Origin: an uncultured Chloroflexota bacterium | Lineage (GTDB): Bacteria > Chloroflexota > Dehalococcoidia > CAUJGQ01 | Assembly (NCBI GenBank): GCA_937879875.1 | Contig: CALFMN010000058.1 | Span: 1 to 56,465 of the forward strand | Length of the DNA: 56,465 nucleotides | Reading direction: 5' to 3' | Part shown: piece after piece, positions 1 through 10,100 of the stretch | Layout of the letters: each line of letters starts with the position of its first letter | Numbering within the stretch: the stretch's first letter is position 1 | The notes under the pieces: generated by a model | The model's database searches: none | Seen by the model: only the letters and a program-made list of their open reading frames with translations | What the model was told of the DNA's origin: nothing | Program-made: the position numbers and the translations under genes

Positions 1-171
1 CAGACCCCAGAACCGCCAAGCCCGCAGTGGTGGAGCCCTAGCTCGTTCTCGCGCGGCTTCCGTTGCCTGCTCTGCCTCGTCTGGCATCCTGCGCCCCGCG
101 CCCTTCCGTGGTAGCATGGCTGGCGCGGCGGCGCTGAGCATGGGACCGCCGCGGCAGAGGAGGGCGGAGCG

Positions 172-876
172 ATGCCAAAGGCAGTCTGGTTGGTGGCCAC
201 GAAATGCACGGACCCGGCTCGCGAGGAGGAGTTCAACCGCTGGTACGACGGCACCCATCTGCCGGACCTGCTCGCCGTGCCCGGCATCACCGCCGCGCGG
301 CGCTACAAGCTGAGCGGGCCGGCCAATCCGAAGGAGCCGGACGCGCAGTACCTGGCGATCTACGAGATCGATTCCGAAACCCCGGAGGCTGTGACCGGTC
401 CGGGCCTGCAGGAGCACCGGCCACGCTGGATCGCCGCCGGCCGCATGATCGACTGCATCCAGGCGACCTCGATGACGAATTACCGGCAGATCGGCAAGCA
501 CGCCGACGCGACGAACACGGCGAAGGCCGTGCTGCTGGTCAAGACTGCCTGCTCGGACCCGGCGCGCGACGCCGAGTTCAACCGCTGGTACGACGATGTC
601 CACATCCCCGACGTGACCAGCGTGCCCGGCGTGATTCGGGCGCAGCGCTACAAACTCTCCGGTCAGCCCAGCAAGACGGAGCCGGAGGCGCAGTATCTGG
701 CGGTCTACGAGTTCGACACCGACGATACGAAGAGCGTGAGCCGGGCGGTTGGCGCGAAGATGCCCGAATGGACGGCGGCCGGCCGCATCATCGACTGCCT
801 GCAGATCGTCTCCGCGGTGAGCTTCGTCGCTGTCGGCGCCCGCCAGCAGGCGAAGGCCGCGGCCGCCGGCGACTGA
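172..876 (+). CDS. Tandem-duplicated dimeric alpha/beta-barrel (EthD/ABM-like) protein
   Basis: This 234-residue protein is two copies of one ~105-residue module. Each copy starts with a short strand, then DPAR-EFNRWYD..H(L/I)PD, then VPG(I/V)..A.RYKLSG, then AQYLA(I/V)YE, and ends with AAGR(M/I)IDC(I/L)Q. The EFNRWYDxxHxPD and YKLSG pattern is typical of ferredoxin-fold EthD/antibiotic-monooxygenase-like proteins, which usually act as homodimers; here the dimer appears to be encoded in one chain. No catalytic function can be assigned. The ATG has a purine-rich GGAGG/GGAG stretch just upstream. No signal peptide or membrane segment is visible, so it is probably cytoplasmic. Family assignment is inferred from motif shape. 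Confidence 0.8.
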   Translation: MPKAVWLVATKCTDPAREEEFNRWYDGTHLPDLLAVPGITAARRYKLSGPANPKEPDAQYLAIYEIDSETPEAVTGPGLQEHRPRWIAAGRMIDCIQATSMTNYRQIGKHADATNTAKAVLLVKTACSDPARDAEFNRWYDDVHIPDVTSVPGVIRAQRYKLSGQPSKTEPEAQYLAVYEFDTDDTKSVSRAVGAKMPEWTAAGRIIDCLQIVSAVSFVAVGARQQAKAAAAGD

Positions 877-999
877 GCGGCGGGTCTGCCCGACGTGCGA
901 CGGTTTGCAGAGCCCGCGGTCGGCGCCGGGGAGGTGTGCGGAGCGTGCGATTGGCGCGTACTCCGCCCTCGTGGACAGTTCGGGGAAAGGAGCAGTGCT

Positions 1000-1179
1000 G
1001 TGGCGAAGGTGATCGATTGCGGCAAGGTGAACCCGGCGTCCGGTTGCGGCCACATCATCAAAGGTGAAACCGAGGAAGAGGCGCTGCGTCTCGCCGCCGA
1101 GCACGCCAAACAGCGCCACGGCCTTGAGCCAACGCCTGAGCTGCTGCAAGCTGTCAAAGCGCAGATGACCGACGCGTAA
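1000..1179 (+). CDS. DUF1059 small protein
   Basis: A 59-residue protein starting MAKVIDCGKVNP. Cys7, Cys16 and His18 (the SGCGH motif) followed by an acidic helix (ETEEEALRLAAEHAKQRHG) match the DUF1059 family, whose members are ~55-65 residues. GTG at 1000 was chosen because GAAAGGAG (985-992) lies 7 bases upstream and the residues before it look unlike the family. Biochemical function is unknown; the Cys/His set suggests metal or redox binding. It stands alone and is followed directly by a strong intrinsic terminator. Confidence 0.8.
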   Translation: MAKVIDCGKVNPASGCGHIIKGETEEEALRLAAEHAKQRHGLEPTPELLQAVKAQMTDA

Positions 1180-1194
1180 TGCGCTCCCACCAGC

Positions 1195-1255
1195 GGCAGA
1201 GGAACGCGGCCCGGTCGCTCGCTTGCGACCGGGCCGCGTTCCTCTGCCCTTTGTT
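1195..1255 (+). terminator. Intrinsic terminator with 24-bp perfect stem
   Basis: A perfect 24-bp inverted repeat (1195-1218 with 1225-1248) around a TCGCTT loop is followed by CTTTGTT. It lies 15 bases after the DUF1059 stop codon and would end that transcript. Confidence 0.85.
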
Positions 1256-1446
1256 CCCTAATCCCTAATACTACAGCAGCACTTGCTGTAGACGCGGTGA
1301 TCGGAGGCGTCACTCACGCTCAAGGGCACTGCACGAGGAGCGGAGCTGCCGACGGGCTCAGGCGTGAGCGGGCGGCAGCCGGCGAGAACTGCGGCTGTAG
1401 TACTAACCCCCAATCCCTATCCCCTGTACCCTGTACGCTGTCACCT
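1254..1446. repeat. Heptanucleotide repeats and TAGTACTACAG-ended element (family C)
   Basis: The spacer before the M20 gene holds two kinds of repeat. Period-7 runs occur at 1254-1270 (CCCTAAT twice) and about 1405-1446 (CAATCCC TATCCCC TGTACCC TGTACGC TGTCACC), like the heptamer STRRs of cyanobacteria. Between them, TAATACTACAGC (from 1267) and GCTGTAGTACTA (to about 1404) form inverted ends of a ~140-bp segment. The right end matches the element at 56289-56420. Confidence 0.45.
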
Positions 1447-1466
1447 GCGACCGGAGGGCACGGACC

Positions 1467-2795
1467 ATGGCAAGCACGTCGGCGGCGTTGTCGCTCGATT
1501 GGGACGCGCTGGAGCGCGAAACGGTCGAGTTGCTCGGCGAATACATCCGCATCGACACCAGCAATCCGCCGGGCAACGAGGCGCTGGCCGCCCGCTGGCT
1601 GGCCGATCTGCTGCACCGCGAGGGCATCGAGAGCACGGCGTATGAGCACGCGCCGAACCGCGCCAGTCTGATCGCCCGTCTGCCCGGTTCCGACGGCAGC
1701 GGCGACGCCGAGGCGGTGATGCTGCTCAACCACACCGACGTGGTTCCTGTGGAGGCGCAATACTGGAGCGAGCCGCCTTTCGCCGGGCTGGTCAAGGACG
1801 GCTGCGTCTGGGGCCGCGGCGCCCAGGACATGAAGGGGCTCGGCATCCTTGAGCTGATGGTCTTCCTGCTGTTCAAGCGGCTGGGCCTGCCGCACCGGCG
1901 CGACCTCGTCTTCTTTGCCGTGGCCGACGAAGAGGCCGGCAGCGCCTTCGGCATCGAGTGGTTCGCCCAGCACCGCCCCGAGCTGCTGCGCGCCCGCGTG
2001 GTGATCAACGAGGGCGCGGGCGGCATGGAGAGCTTCATGGGCTCCGACCGGCCGATCTTCTCCTTCGCCGCGGCGGAGAAGTCGCCGCTGTGGCTGTGGC
2101 TGCGCACCGAAGGTCCGCCGGGCCATGGCTCGATGCCGCACGCCAACAACGCGCTCGATCGGCTGGTACGGGCACTGTTCAAAGTCACAGAGTGGCAGCG
2201 GCCGCGTCGCATTGTGCCCGAAGTCGCGCCCTTCTTCGTCGCACTGGCCGCGGCCGGCGTGCTGGAGCCAATCGAAACCGTGGAAGCGGCCGAGCGCGTG
2301 GCGCGGGAGAACCCGTTGGTCAACGCCCTGACGCTGGACACGATCAGCCTTACAAGCTGCACGGCCGGCATCAAGACCAACGTGATTCCCGCCGTCTGCG
2401 AGGCGACACTCGACTGCCGCTTGCTGCCTGGCAAGCCGGCCGAGCGCTTCATCGACGAGCTGCGGGCGCAGATCGACGACCCGCAGGTGCAGATCGAGCG
2501 GATCTTCGCCGCGGAGGGACCGTCTTCGCCGATCGAGGGCGAGCTGGTGACGGTCATCCGCGACGTGGTGCGCGAGCATATGGAAGAGGCGCTGGTGATG
2601 CCGACGGTCTGCGTCGGCTTCACCGACTCGCGCACCTTCCGGCGGCTGGGCGTGCCGGCCTACGGCTTCTCGCCCACGCTGGCCACGGAGGACGAGCGCC
2701 GCACGATCCACGGCCATAACGAGCGCATCCAGGTCGAAAGCCTGCGCCTCGGCCTGCAAATCCTGCTCGGCGTGGTGCGGCGCATGGTGGAGTGA
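1467..2795 (+). CDS. M20 family metallopeptidase/deacylase
   Basis: This 442-residue protein has the di-zinc exopeptidase signature of the M20/ArgE/DapE family: NHTDVVP (His89, Asp91), GRGAQDMKG (bridging Asp121) and DEEAG (catalytic and metal Glu155/156). A typical dimerisation insert (GHGSMPH...) and a C-terminal Thr/His region (NGHNERI-like HGHNERIQVE) follow. The predicted role is zinc-dependent hydrolysis of a small peptide or N-acyl amino acid in the cytoplasm; no signal peptide is present. Substrate cannot be read from sequence. Length fits the family (400-450). It is convergent with the DUF4276-like gene, only 21 bases apart, with no clear terminator between. Confidence 0.9.
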   Translation: MASTSAALSLDWDALERETVELLGEYIRIDTSNPPGNEALAARWLADLLHREGIESTAYEHAPNRASLIARLPGSDGSGDAEAVMLLNHTDVVPVEAQYWSEPPFAGLVKDGCVWGRGAQDMKGLGILELMVFLLFKRLGLPHRRDLVFFAVADEEAGSAFGIEWFAQHRPELLRARVVINEGAGGMESFMGSDRPIFSFAAAEKSPLWLWLRTEGPPGHGSMPHANNALDRLVRALFKVTEWQRPRRIVPEVAPFFVALAAAGVLEPIETVEAAERVARENPLVNALTLDTISLTSCTAGIKTNVIPAVCEATLDCRLLPGKPAERFIDELRAQIDDPQVQIERIFAAEGPSSPIEGELVTVIRDVVREHMEEALVMPTVCVGFTDSRTFRRLGVPAYGFSPTLATEDERRTIHGHNERIQVESLRLGLQILLGVVRRMVE

Positions 2796-2816
2796 TGGAG
2801 GCCGGGCAGTAGGGGC

Positions 2817-3455
2817 TCACCAGCCAGCCGACTCAAGGACGCGTTGCAGTTCACGCTCAAGTGCGCCGAACGCGCTGAGATTGCGCAGCGGCGTGAAGTC
2901 ATCCACAAGCTCAGCGACGCGACGCGTGTGTCTCGTCACGGGCAGTGCCTGCAACCGGCGCCCTGAAAGCCCGCTTGCGATGCGGATCGCCTCGTGCAGT
3001 ACCATCTTCGGATCGGGCTCTGTCTCCACGCGGCCAGATCGGGGCAGATTGAGCGGCACCGTTCCACGAGGGTTACCAGATGCTTGTCTGATGGCAGACT
3101 CGTCGAACAGCAGCCAGGCCTCCTGCATGCGCACCGGTATGACGCATACGATGGGCGGGACGGATCCTGATCGCCGAGCACGTTCGGCAGCATCAGTAAT
3201 TTCGATGTGGCGTGTCTCCAACGGCATGGTCTCTGCGTCGCGATGCACGAATAACACGTCGCAAGGACTCAGCTCTACAGCCGTGGCGATGCGATCGTGG
3301 AGCGTTTGTGGAGGCGTTCTCAGTCGGCGAAAGTCGATCCATGAGGACACGAATACCCTGCCGGGGCGTTGCTGCCGTAGTAGCCAGTTGAGGATTGGCA
3401 GTAGCGCCTGATCCAATGATCCGTCGGTGATCAGCGTATACCGCAGATCTCTCAC
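2817..3455 (-). CDS. DUF4276/TOPRIM-like protein, partner of AAA ATPase
   Basis: A 212-residue protein whose ATG overlaps the stop of the upstream ATPase gene by 4 bp, so the two are translationally coupled. It shows the layout of DUF4276: an N-terminal glycine/acid loop after a strand (TDGSLD, residues 10-15, at the usual position of an E-G-x-T-[DE] motif), a buried acidic strand (HRDAET, 71-76) and a conserved MQEAWLLFDES (110-120). DUF4276 is thought to be a TOPRIM-related fold. The first acidic residue is Asp rather than Glu, so nuclease activity is uncertain. Context suggests it is the effector of a two-gene ATPase/TOPRIM system, as in the OLD and PARIS classes. Confidence 0.65.
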   Translation of the reverse strand: MRDLRYTLITDGSLDQALLPILNWLLRQQRPGRVFVSSWIDFRRLRTPPQTLHDRIATAVELSPCDVLFVHRDAETMPLETRHIEITDAAERARRSGSVPPIVCVIPVRMQEAWLLFDESAIRQASGNPRGTVPLNLPRSGRVETEPDPKMVLHEAIRIASGLSGRRLQALPVTRHTRRVAELVDDFTPLRNLSAFGALERELQRVLESAGW

Positions 3456-4969
3456 TGCGTGGGCGCCGACCAGGGCAGCATGAGCTGCAGGTCAGATCGA
3501 TCGATCACGCGACGGATCCGTCCCGCCTTGTGGTTCGCACCGTTCGCCTGTGCGCCCGGAGCGGACTCCTCAGGAGGGGCAAACGGGTTGAGATATGCCA
3601 TCAAGGCGGCGCGAGACACCACACGATCAGGACCGAGCACCTGAGCTCGCCATGTATCCGGCAACGGACTGAAGCACACTCGCGGGAATCGGCGCCCATC
3701 GCGTATGGTTTCTTTAGCCTCGGCGACGAGCAGACTATCATCGGCGACCTGGCTGACGATCGCCGGCGAGTGTGTGTTCACGATCACCTGTCGCAGCGGA
3801 TTGCCCGCTCCCATTGGCTGCTGTGCATCGACTGCGATATTTTGCAATAGCTGCAGTATCGCGGGAATGCGCTCCGGGTGGATGCCATTCTCCGGCTCTT
3901 CGAGGCAAATCAGGCCTTGCGACTCCTGTTCCAGCAACAGGATTGCCAGGGCAAGGAAGCGTAAGGTGCCGTCGGATAGGGCTCGGGCAGGATGAGATGT
4001 GCCCCTGCTGTCGGTCACATACAACGTGAGCAATTCACGACGATCATCACGCTCGACGCGTACTGAGCGAACGTCATCGATGAGTTCAGACAGAGTATTC
4101 GCTACCTGGGCGTAGATACCTTGTTCTGCAGCGATAGATGGGGAATCAATCGCTGCATCAGTTCGTGTCGGCCGCGCCAGCCGATACAGCGTGGCTGGCA
4201 GGTGCGCGCCATCCATCCCGAGGTGGTTACCTGCAGTGAACTCGTCCGGTTGGCGCAAAGCCGACGGCTCTAGCTGCAACAGGCGCCACGATTGCATCTC
4301 GCGGCGCGCAAGCAGGGCTGTCGGACTCTCGGCGGCCGTGGTCACGGAGAGCACGGTACGTGGCAGGCTGGTCGCGAGTCGGGAAAGCGGCCGGCCTTGG
4401 ACCCGGTCTTGGTGCAGCTTGACCTGGCGTGCGGCGCCTTCATCCGTGGAAATGAAGGGCCCCCCCGATCTTCGGCCGATGATAACTGACTTCCGCCAAG
4501 ACGGGAGGTGTGGGAATGGCAAGTGTTCGCGGGCGTCGCCCAAATTGATATGGACCAGTTCTTCCTTGCGCAACTCCAGCGCGCCACCGGCTGCAGCGCT
4601 CTCGTCTCGCCGGTAGCTCAGAACGATGGTGTAGCGGAGGAAGGTGATGCTCGCTTGCGCCTGCTGGCCCAGATCATCAGTACCCACCTGTGGCACGATC
4701 ATCTCTGCCTCGAAGGACATCTCCGGATCCTCGTGGCTGCCCACGCGGTGGAACAGGCTCCGAAGATCGGCGGTCCGTCCTCCCTCGTCTCTCACGGAGA
4801 GCGCCGCATCGACCAGCGGCTTGTCAGCGAGCGCGCTCAGGAATCGGATCGCGTCAAACAGATTCGACTTGCCGACGCCGTTCGCGCCTGCGATGCAGGT
4901 GAATGGACCGAAGTACACATCGACATCGACAAGGTTCTTGAAGCCGTTGACTTTCAAACGGGTGAGCAT
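3452..4969 (-). CDS. AAA_21/OLD-type ABC-like ATPase
   Basis: A 505-residue ATPase with SMC/OLD-type order: FKN strand, Walker A GANGVGKSN (28-36), a long variable insertion, an ABC-signature-like ALSDGTLRFLALAILLL, Walker B GLICLEEPENGIHP and the switch VIVNTHSPAIVSQ. These belong to the AAA_21/AAA_15 group, which often pairs with nuclease effectors in phage defence. ATG at 4969 (MLTRLKVNGFKNL) was chosen because the family begins at this strand; a start at 5065 would add a non-conserved leader. No nuclease domain is fused, so the coupled DUF4276-like gene is the probable partner. About 345 bases upstream hold no recognisable gene. Confidence 0.8.
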   Translation of the reverse strand: MLTRLKVNGFKNLVDVDVYFGPFTCIAGANGVGKSNLFDAIRFLSALADKPLVDAALSVRDEGGRTADLRSLFHRVGSHEDPEMSFEAEMIVPQVGTDDLGQQAQASITFLRYTIVLSYRRDESAAAGGALELRKEELVHINLGDAREHLPFPHLPSWRKSVIIGRRSGGPFISTDEGAARQVKLHQDRVQGRPLSRLATSLPRTVLSVTTAAESPTALLARREMQSWRLLQLEPSALRQPDEFTAGNHLGMDGAHLPATLYRLARPTRTDAAIDSPSIAAEQGIYAQVANTLSELIDDVRSVRVERDDRRELLTLYVTDSRGTSHPARALSDGTLRFLALAILLLEQESQGLICLEEPENGIHPERIPAILQLLQNIAVDAQQPMGAGNPLRQVIVNTHSPAIVSQVADDSLLVAEAKETIRDGRRFPRVCFSPLPDTWRAQVLGPDRVVSRAALMAYLNPFAPPEESAPGAQANGANHKAGRIRRVIDRSDLQLMLPWSAPTQ

Positions 4970-5313
4970 TTGCAATCCCCGTGATCGCAGCGTCGCTGAT
5001 GGATGTGTCATAAGGCCGAGCAACGAGTGGAAGCGCTGCGTCAGGACGATTGTAGCGATTCCCACTGGTGCGGGCCGGTAGCGGTTTGCCGGCTCGCCCG
5101 CAACGCACGGGCTCGCCTGCTCCAGCAGGCGGATGGCGCGATGTTCGGATTGATCGGGTTCGCCACGGGCAGGTAGAAGCCGTTAGTCAAATCCGCTATC
5201 CGCCGCGTGCGGTCCGGCCCGCCGTGATCCACGGGATAGACTTGAGTGACATCGAGGCAGAGGGCCTGCGAACCGTCCGTGAGCGGAACCTGACGCCTCC
5301 CCGCTCACACACC
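4970..5313. other. Intergenic, nothing recognised
   Basis: About 340 bases between the LLM oxidoreductase stop and the ATPase start. No conserved ORF, RNA or repeat was recognised. The minus-strand promoter of the ATPase operon should lie here, but no clear -35/-10 pair was found. Confidence 0.4.
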
Positions 5314-6177
5314 TCACACCCTGCCCACCAGCTGCCCGCCGGTTTGGGTGGCGAAGCGCGCGATGTTTTCGGCATCGCCGCCGCGCGGGGGCAGCAATAC
5401 CAGGCGCTGCACACCGAGCGCCACGTACTGCCGCGCCGCGTCGAGGTCGATGCGGCCGCGCGGCGTTACGGTGATCTCCAGATCGCCCAGATCGGCCGGA
5501 CGCGGATAGCGCGAGGCGGCCTCCTTCAACCCGCTGAGGCACTGCTCGGTTGCCGCCAGGTCCAGCGCGTAGCCGTACCAGCCATCGCAGTGCTCGACGG
5601 CGCGGCGGAAGGCCATCTCCGAGTGGCCGCCGATCACGATCGGCGGGTGCGGCTTCTGCGCCGGTTGCGGGTGCGCCTGCACGCCGGAGAAGCTGAAGAA
5701 GCGGCCCTGAAACGACGGCTGCGGCTGCGTCCAGATCGCACGCATCGCCTCGATGTACTCCACGGTGCGCGGGCCACGGTGCTCGAACGGCGCGTTGAGG
5801 GCACGGAACTCCGGCTCCAGATAGCCGGCGCCCACGCCGCAGATCAGCCGGCCGCCCGAGAGCACGTCGAGGCTCGCCATCTCCTTTGCCAGCACCAGCG
5901 GATTGCGCTGCGGCAGGATGATGATGCCCGTGCCCAGGCGCACGCGGCTGGTGTGCGCCGCGATGTAGGTGAGCGCGATCAACGGGTCGAGGGCGCGGTC
6001 TGCCGGCGCCATCGGCGAGGGCGGCGCCTGCGGATCGGGCAAGACCACGTGCTCTCCGCCCCAGACCGACTCGAAGCCGGCCGCTTCTGCTGCACGGGCG
6101 ACCTGCACCGCCGCCTCCGGCACGCTACAGGCGTACATGTTGATCGAGAACAGGCCGAATTTTAGTGGCTGCGGCAT
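5314..6177 (-). CDS. LLM class F420-dependent oxidoreductase
   Basis: A 287-residue luciferase-like TIM barrel. It starts with LKFGLFS, followed by AAEAAGFESVWGGEH, AAHTSRVRLGTGIIILPQRNPLVLAKEMASLD, SGGRLICGVGAGY, and the conserved PIVIGGHSE. These are hallmarks of the TIGR03619-type F420-dependent family. It probably reduces or oxidises a small organic substrate using coenzyme F420 or FMN in the cytosol; the substrate is unknown. Length is typical (280-300). It is a single gene, transcribed away from the CAP-domain gene. Confidence 0.88.
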   Translation of the reverse strand: MPQPLKFGLFSINMYACSVPEAAVQVARAAEAAGFESVWGGEHVVLPDPQAPPSPMAPADRALDPLIALTYIAAHTSRVRLGTGIIILPQRNPLVLAKEMASLDVLSGGRLICGVGAGYLEPEFRALNAPFEHRGPRTVEYIEAMRAIWTQPQPSFQGRFFSFSGVQAHPQPAQKPHPPIVIGGHSEMAFRRAVEHCDGWYGYALDLAATEQCLSGLKEAASRYPRPADLGDLEITVTPRGRIDLDAARQYVALGVQRLVLLPPRGGDAENIARFATQTGGQLVGRV

Positions 6178-6509
6178 GCGTCACCCCCTGTTTGCCTGAG
6201 TGCCAGGTGCCGACAATGAACACGCTGCGGTGATCTTGCGCAGACGCTACATAATCGCTGCAATTCAGAACGATGCGAGATCGCTGCTGACATATTACGC
6301 GCTGATGTTATACCCTTGCGGGCGGCAACGGCCGGCGAAAATTTCGTTGCGCCCGCGCACGTTATCGGCCAGTTGACAATCGCTCAAAGGAGTGAAACCG
6401 CGGGTCGCAGCCGGCTCCCCGCCGCATCAGAGTCGCAACACGCGCCTCCTCCCATGGCCGGCGGCCGCACAGCGAAAACGATCCGATCCGCCATCGCACC
6501 CGGCGCGAT
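6178..6509. other. Divergent intergenic region
   Basis: 332 bases between divergent genes. A TG-extended -10-like TGTTATAC sits near 6305-6313 on the plus strand, and TTGACA occurs at 6373-6378 without a matching -10. Nothing else was recognised. Confidence 0.3.
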
Positions 6510-7163
6510 GTGAAAGGAGCGTGCCTTCTGCGTTGCCTCAGGACCACCACCCGGAGCGTCACTGTCGCAGTCTCGCTCGCCTTCGTTGCGAGCCTGCTGA
6601 CGGGGGCCTTCCACCTGACGCAGACCACACCGATCCGTGTTCGCGCCGAGGGCATGGATGCGCCCGCGGGCGCCGCCCAGTCCGTCAACTGCAGCGTCGA
6701 CGCCTCCCGCCTCGCCCTCGATGGCGAGGAACAGGGTGTGCTCGATGCCACCAACGCCTACCGCGCCCAGTACGGCCTGCAACCCTTGCAACTCTCCTGG
6801 ACCCTGCAGCGCATCGCCCTGTGGAAGGCGTCGGATACCGCGCTGCATGCGTACATGCAGCACGATGACGGCTTCCGATCGTGGGAGCAGCGTTTCTCCG
6901 ACTGCGGCTACGACTACCTCTCGATGGGCGCCGCGATCGGTGAAAACCTCGCCGCCGGCTACCCGGGCGGCAGCGCCACGCTGACGCAGTGGGAAACCTC
7001 GCCGCTGCACAACGCGAATCTGCTCAACCCGGCCTTCAGCGTGGTGGGCATCAAGCGCGTGCAGGGCATCGGTCCCGGCGATCCCTACGGCTGGTACTGG
7101 GCGATGGAGCTGGGCAGCGTCGACGGTGGCGACACCGATGTTTGGGATATCGCCGTTCCCTGA
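6510..7163 (+). CDS. Secreted CAP (SCP/PR-1-like) domain protein
   Basis: A 217-residue protein with an N-terminal basic patch (RCLRTTTR) and a hydrophobic core (VTVAVSLAFVASLLTGAF), consistent with a signal peptide. It then has a bacterial CAP domain: LDATNAYRAQYGLQPLQLS, a helix ending in H, MGAAIGENLAAGY, W..SPLHNANLLNPAFSVVGI and a C-terminal WYWAMELG strand. The CAP-cavity His and Glu residues appear to be present. It is probably extracellular; function in bacteria is not settled. The start is uncertain: GTG at 6510 fits the signal peptide, but the best Shine-Dalgarno (GAAAGGAG, 6512-6519) lies just downstream of it and would suit a non-standard start near 6528. Confidence 0.8.
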   Translation: MKGACLLRCLRTTTRSVTVAVSLAFVASLLTGAFHLTQTTPIRVRAEGMDAPAGAAQSVNCSVDASRLALDGEEQGVLDATNAYRAQYGLQPLQLSWTLQRIALWKASDTALHAYMQHDDGFRSWEQRFSDCGYDYLSMGAAIGENLAAGYPGGSATLTQWETSPLHNANLLNPAFSVVGIKRVQGIGPGDPYGWYWAMELGSVDGGDTDVWDIAVP

Positions 7164-7198
7164 GCCGCCTGGCGCCTGCGCGACAGCGGGGCGCAGCG

Positions 7199-10100
7199 CT
7201 ACACCGGCCGCGCACTGCCCAGCGGCTCCAGCAGCGCCGCGCCGCTGACGTCCGGCAGCCGGCGCAGCGCTGCCAGCAACGACTCGACCGCGGCCTGGCC
7301 TGCCGCCGGCAACTCCAGCGTAATGGTAACGGCGCCCTCGACCTCACGCCCGCTGGAGAGATCGAGCAGCGACAGCCCGGCTTCCTGTACGGCGCGACGG
7401 AGCGCAGGCACGACCTCGCGCCCGCGCCGGGCTTGCACTCGCACCAGCCGGCGATCGCTCACGGTATCCAGCAGCCAGTGCGCCGCCAGCGCCGCGCGCC
7501 CGCTGCAGCCCGCCGCGTCAGGGCAGGCCGCATGATGCACGACCGCCGTCTGACCCGAGCGGCAGGCGACCAGCGGATCGCCTGGCTGCGGGCGGCAGCA
7601 CCGTGCATAGCGCGGCCTCAGGCCGCCCTCACCGGCGATCTCGACCGGCACCCAGCCCGCGAACGGATCCTGCTCGGCGCCGCGCGCCGCGGCGCCACCG
7701 TCTGCCGCCTCGATTAGCACGGCGATGCTGTAGGCGATCTCGCGCCGAGCGAACTCGCCGAAGCCGACGGCCTCGTACAGCCGCTCCTCGCGCTGAAAGC
7801 CGAGCGTCTTGAGCAGGTGCGGCGCGATCGGCGACGGCGCGGCGGCCGCGCGCAGTTCCTCGGCCACGATCTCCCGGCCGCAGGCGATCGCCTCGGCCCG
7901 CCAGGCCGCGTCGAGCGCCTGCTGCACGGCCTTGCGTGCTCGTGCCGTGCGCAGCAGGCCGGGCCGTTCCAGCCACTCGGCCGGCGGCAGGGCGCGGCCG
8001 GCATCGATCGCGATCGTCACGCGGTCGCCGTGGCGCAGACAGTACGAGAGCGCCTCTTCGCGGCCGTTGACGCTGGCACTGGCCGCGCGGTGGCCGAGCT
8101 GGGTGTGCAGATAGTAGGCGAAGTCGAGCGCTGTCGCGCCATCGGGCAGGGCCACGGCCTCGCCGCTGGCCGTCAGTACGAACACGCGCTCATCGCCGCC
8201 CGCGGCGGCAAGCTCGCCGAGCAGGCGGCGCATGCGGGCGTGCAGTGCCATGCGGTTCGGCCCGCCTTCGGTCGCGCGACGCGCGTAGTCGATCTCCTCC
8301 GCGGGCTGCGTCTGCACGAGCACGCGCACGAAGCCGCCCTCCGGCGGATAGGCCACCAGCTCGCGCCGGCCCGGCCGGACGATGGCGGGCGTCAGCGGCA
8401 CCTCGTCCGCCTCGGCCTCGGTAATGCCGGGCCAGACTTCGTCCAGCACGGCCACCACGCGCTCCAGCCGCGGCTCGTCCGCTACGTTGATGGCGATGCG
8501 GCCGAGGCCACGCAGCGCAGCGCGCGGCAGGTGCAGCTCGCCGAGCCGACGCACTTCGGCGGCGATGCCGCTGAAGCTGGGCATCGCCGTCTGCACGTCG
8601 GCCTCAATACCCTGACGCTGCAGGCGCTCGTCCAGCACGTCGCTGAGCCAGTCGAGCCGGTGCTCGCGGCGCATCAGCCGCAGCTCTTCGGAGAGCGCCA
8701 TCGCCTGCCGGTACTGCTCGTGATCCAGCACGTGCAGCACCAGGTCGTCCAGCCGCCCGGCCAGCCGGAACAGCGAGAGCCGCCGCGCCAGCGGCGCATG
8801 CACGCCGGCCGTATGCCGCGCCAGACGCCGGGCTGCCTGCGCCGGCAGCATGTCGGCATTGACCAGCGCCTCCGCCCGCTGGCAGAGCGCGAGCAGCAGC
8901 TGCTCCGGCGAGCCGGCCAGCGCCAGCAGCAAACCTTGCTGCAAGAGGCCCTGCTCGGGTGAAACCGGGGCGGCCGGCAGCGCGCAGATGCGCTGCAAAC
9001 GGGGGCGCGTCGCCAGCACCTCGCGCCCGTCGCGGCCGAAGGCCCAGGCGATGGCGCGCAACTCCGGCTCGGAGAGGCCGAGCGAGAGCGCGGCGAGCAC
9101 GCCCGCCGCGTCCACGTCGGAGACGGCGGCGAGCAGCGCCGTGCCAACGCAGGCTGCCAGCGGCATCACCTGTTCAACGAGCGCATCGTCCGCCTCCGGC
9201 TGCGGCTGGCGCTCGAGCAGCGCTTCGCAGAGCACGGCAAACGGATCCTGCAGCGCCGCGCCGTCCTCGGCGTCTTCGCTGCGCAGGCGCAAAATCTCGG
9301 CAAGGCGCTGCACCGTGCTGCCCGGCGCGAGGCTGCCGGCCGGCCGCCGCGCCAGCGCGCTGTGGCCGAAGCAGCGGCAGGCGAGCAGCTCATTGTCTGC
9401 CCGCAGGCAGGTTTCTACGAGCGCCAGCACGCCGGCATCGTCCAGCAGCTCCGCCAGCAGCACGCAGGGTACGCTCCAGCAGTGCCAGCCGTCGCTGGCG
9501 AGCAGCGCCTGCAAGGGAGCGCGGTCAGCCGACCGGCCGGGCGGGAAGAAGCGGCGGCGCAGGTCCAGTGCGGCGAAGAAGTCGCGGAACAGCGCATGCG
9601 CCCAGTCGTATTGCAGCGCCTGCTCGGCCTCGGGCAGCAGCGGCGGCAGGAAGCGGCGGTCGATTTCGGCCAGCACCCTGGGTGCATCGAGATCGGACGG
9701 CGCCAGCGCCTCCGCCCGCAGTTCGGCCAGCGCCTCCGCGACCATCTGCGCCAGATCGCCGCGCGCCAACGGCCCGCCGCGTTCCGCCAGCGTGGCGGCG
9801 TAGGCGATGGCGCCCAGCACGGCTTCTTTGACCTCGGGCAGCAGGTGGCTGCCACGCTGCACGTCCACGCGGTACATATGGCGAATGTACGCATCGATGA
9901 CGGCGGCGCGTGCCGGCCGCAGCGTGCCGCCGCCTGTCAGCTCCTGGCTGATGATCACATTGAGCATCAGCGGGCTGCGGGCCAGCGAGACGAGCGACCC
10001 GCTCTCCAGCCAGGCCGCGCGGTCGCGCCCGCCGAGGCTGCGGAAGATCGCCTCGGCGCGCTCGGCGCTGCCGGCGTACTGCGCGATGTACTGCAAGACG

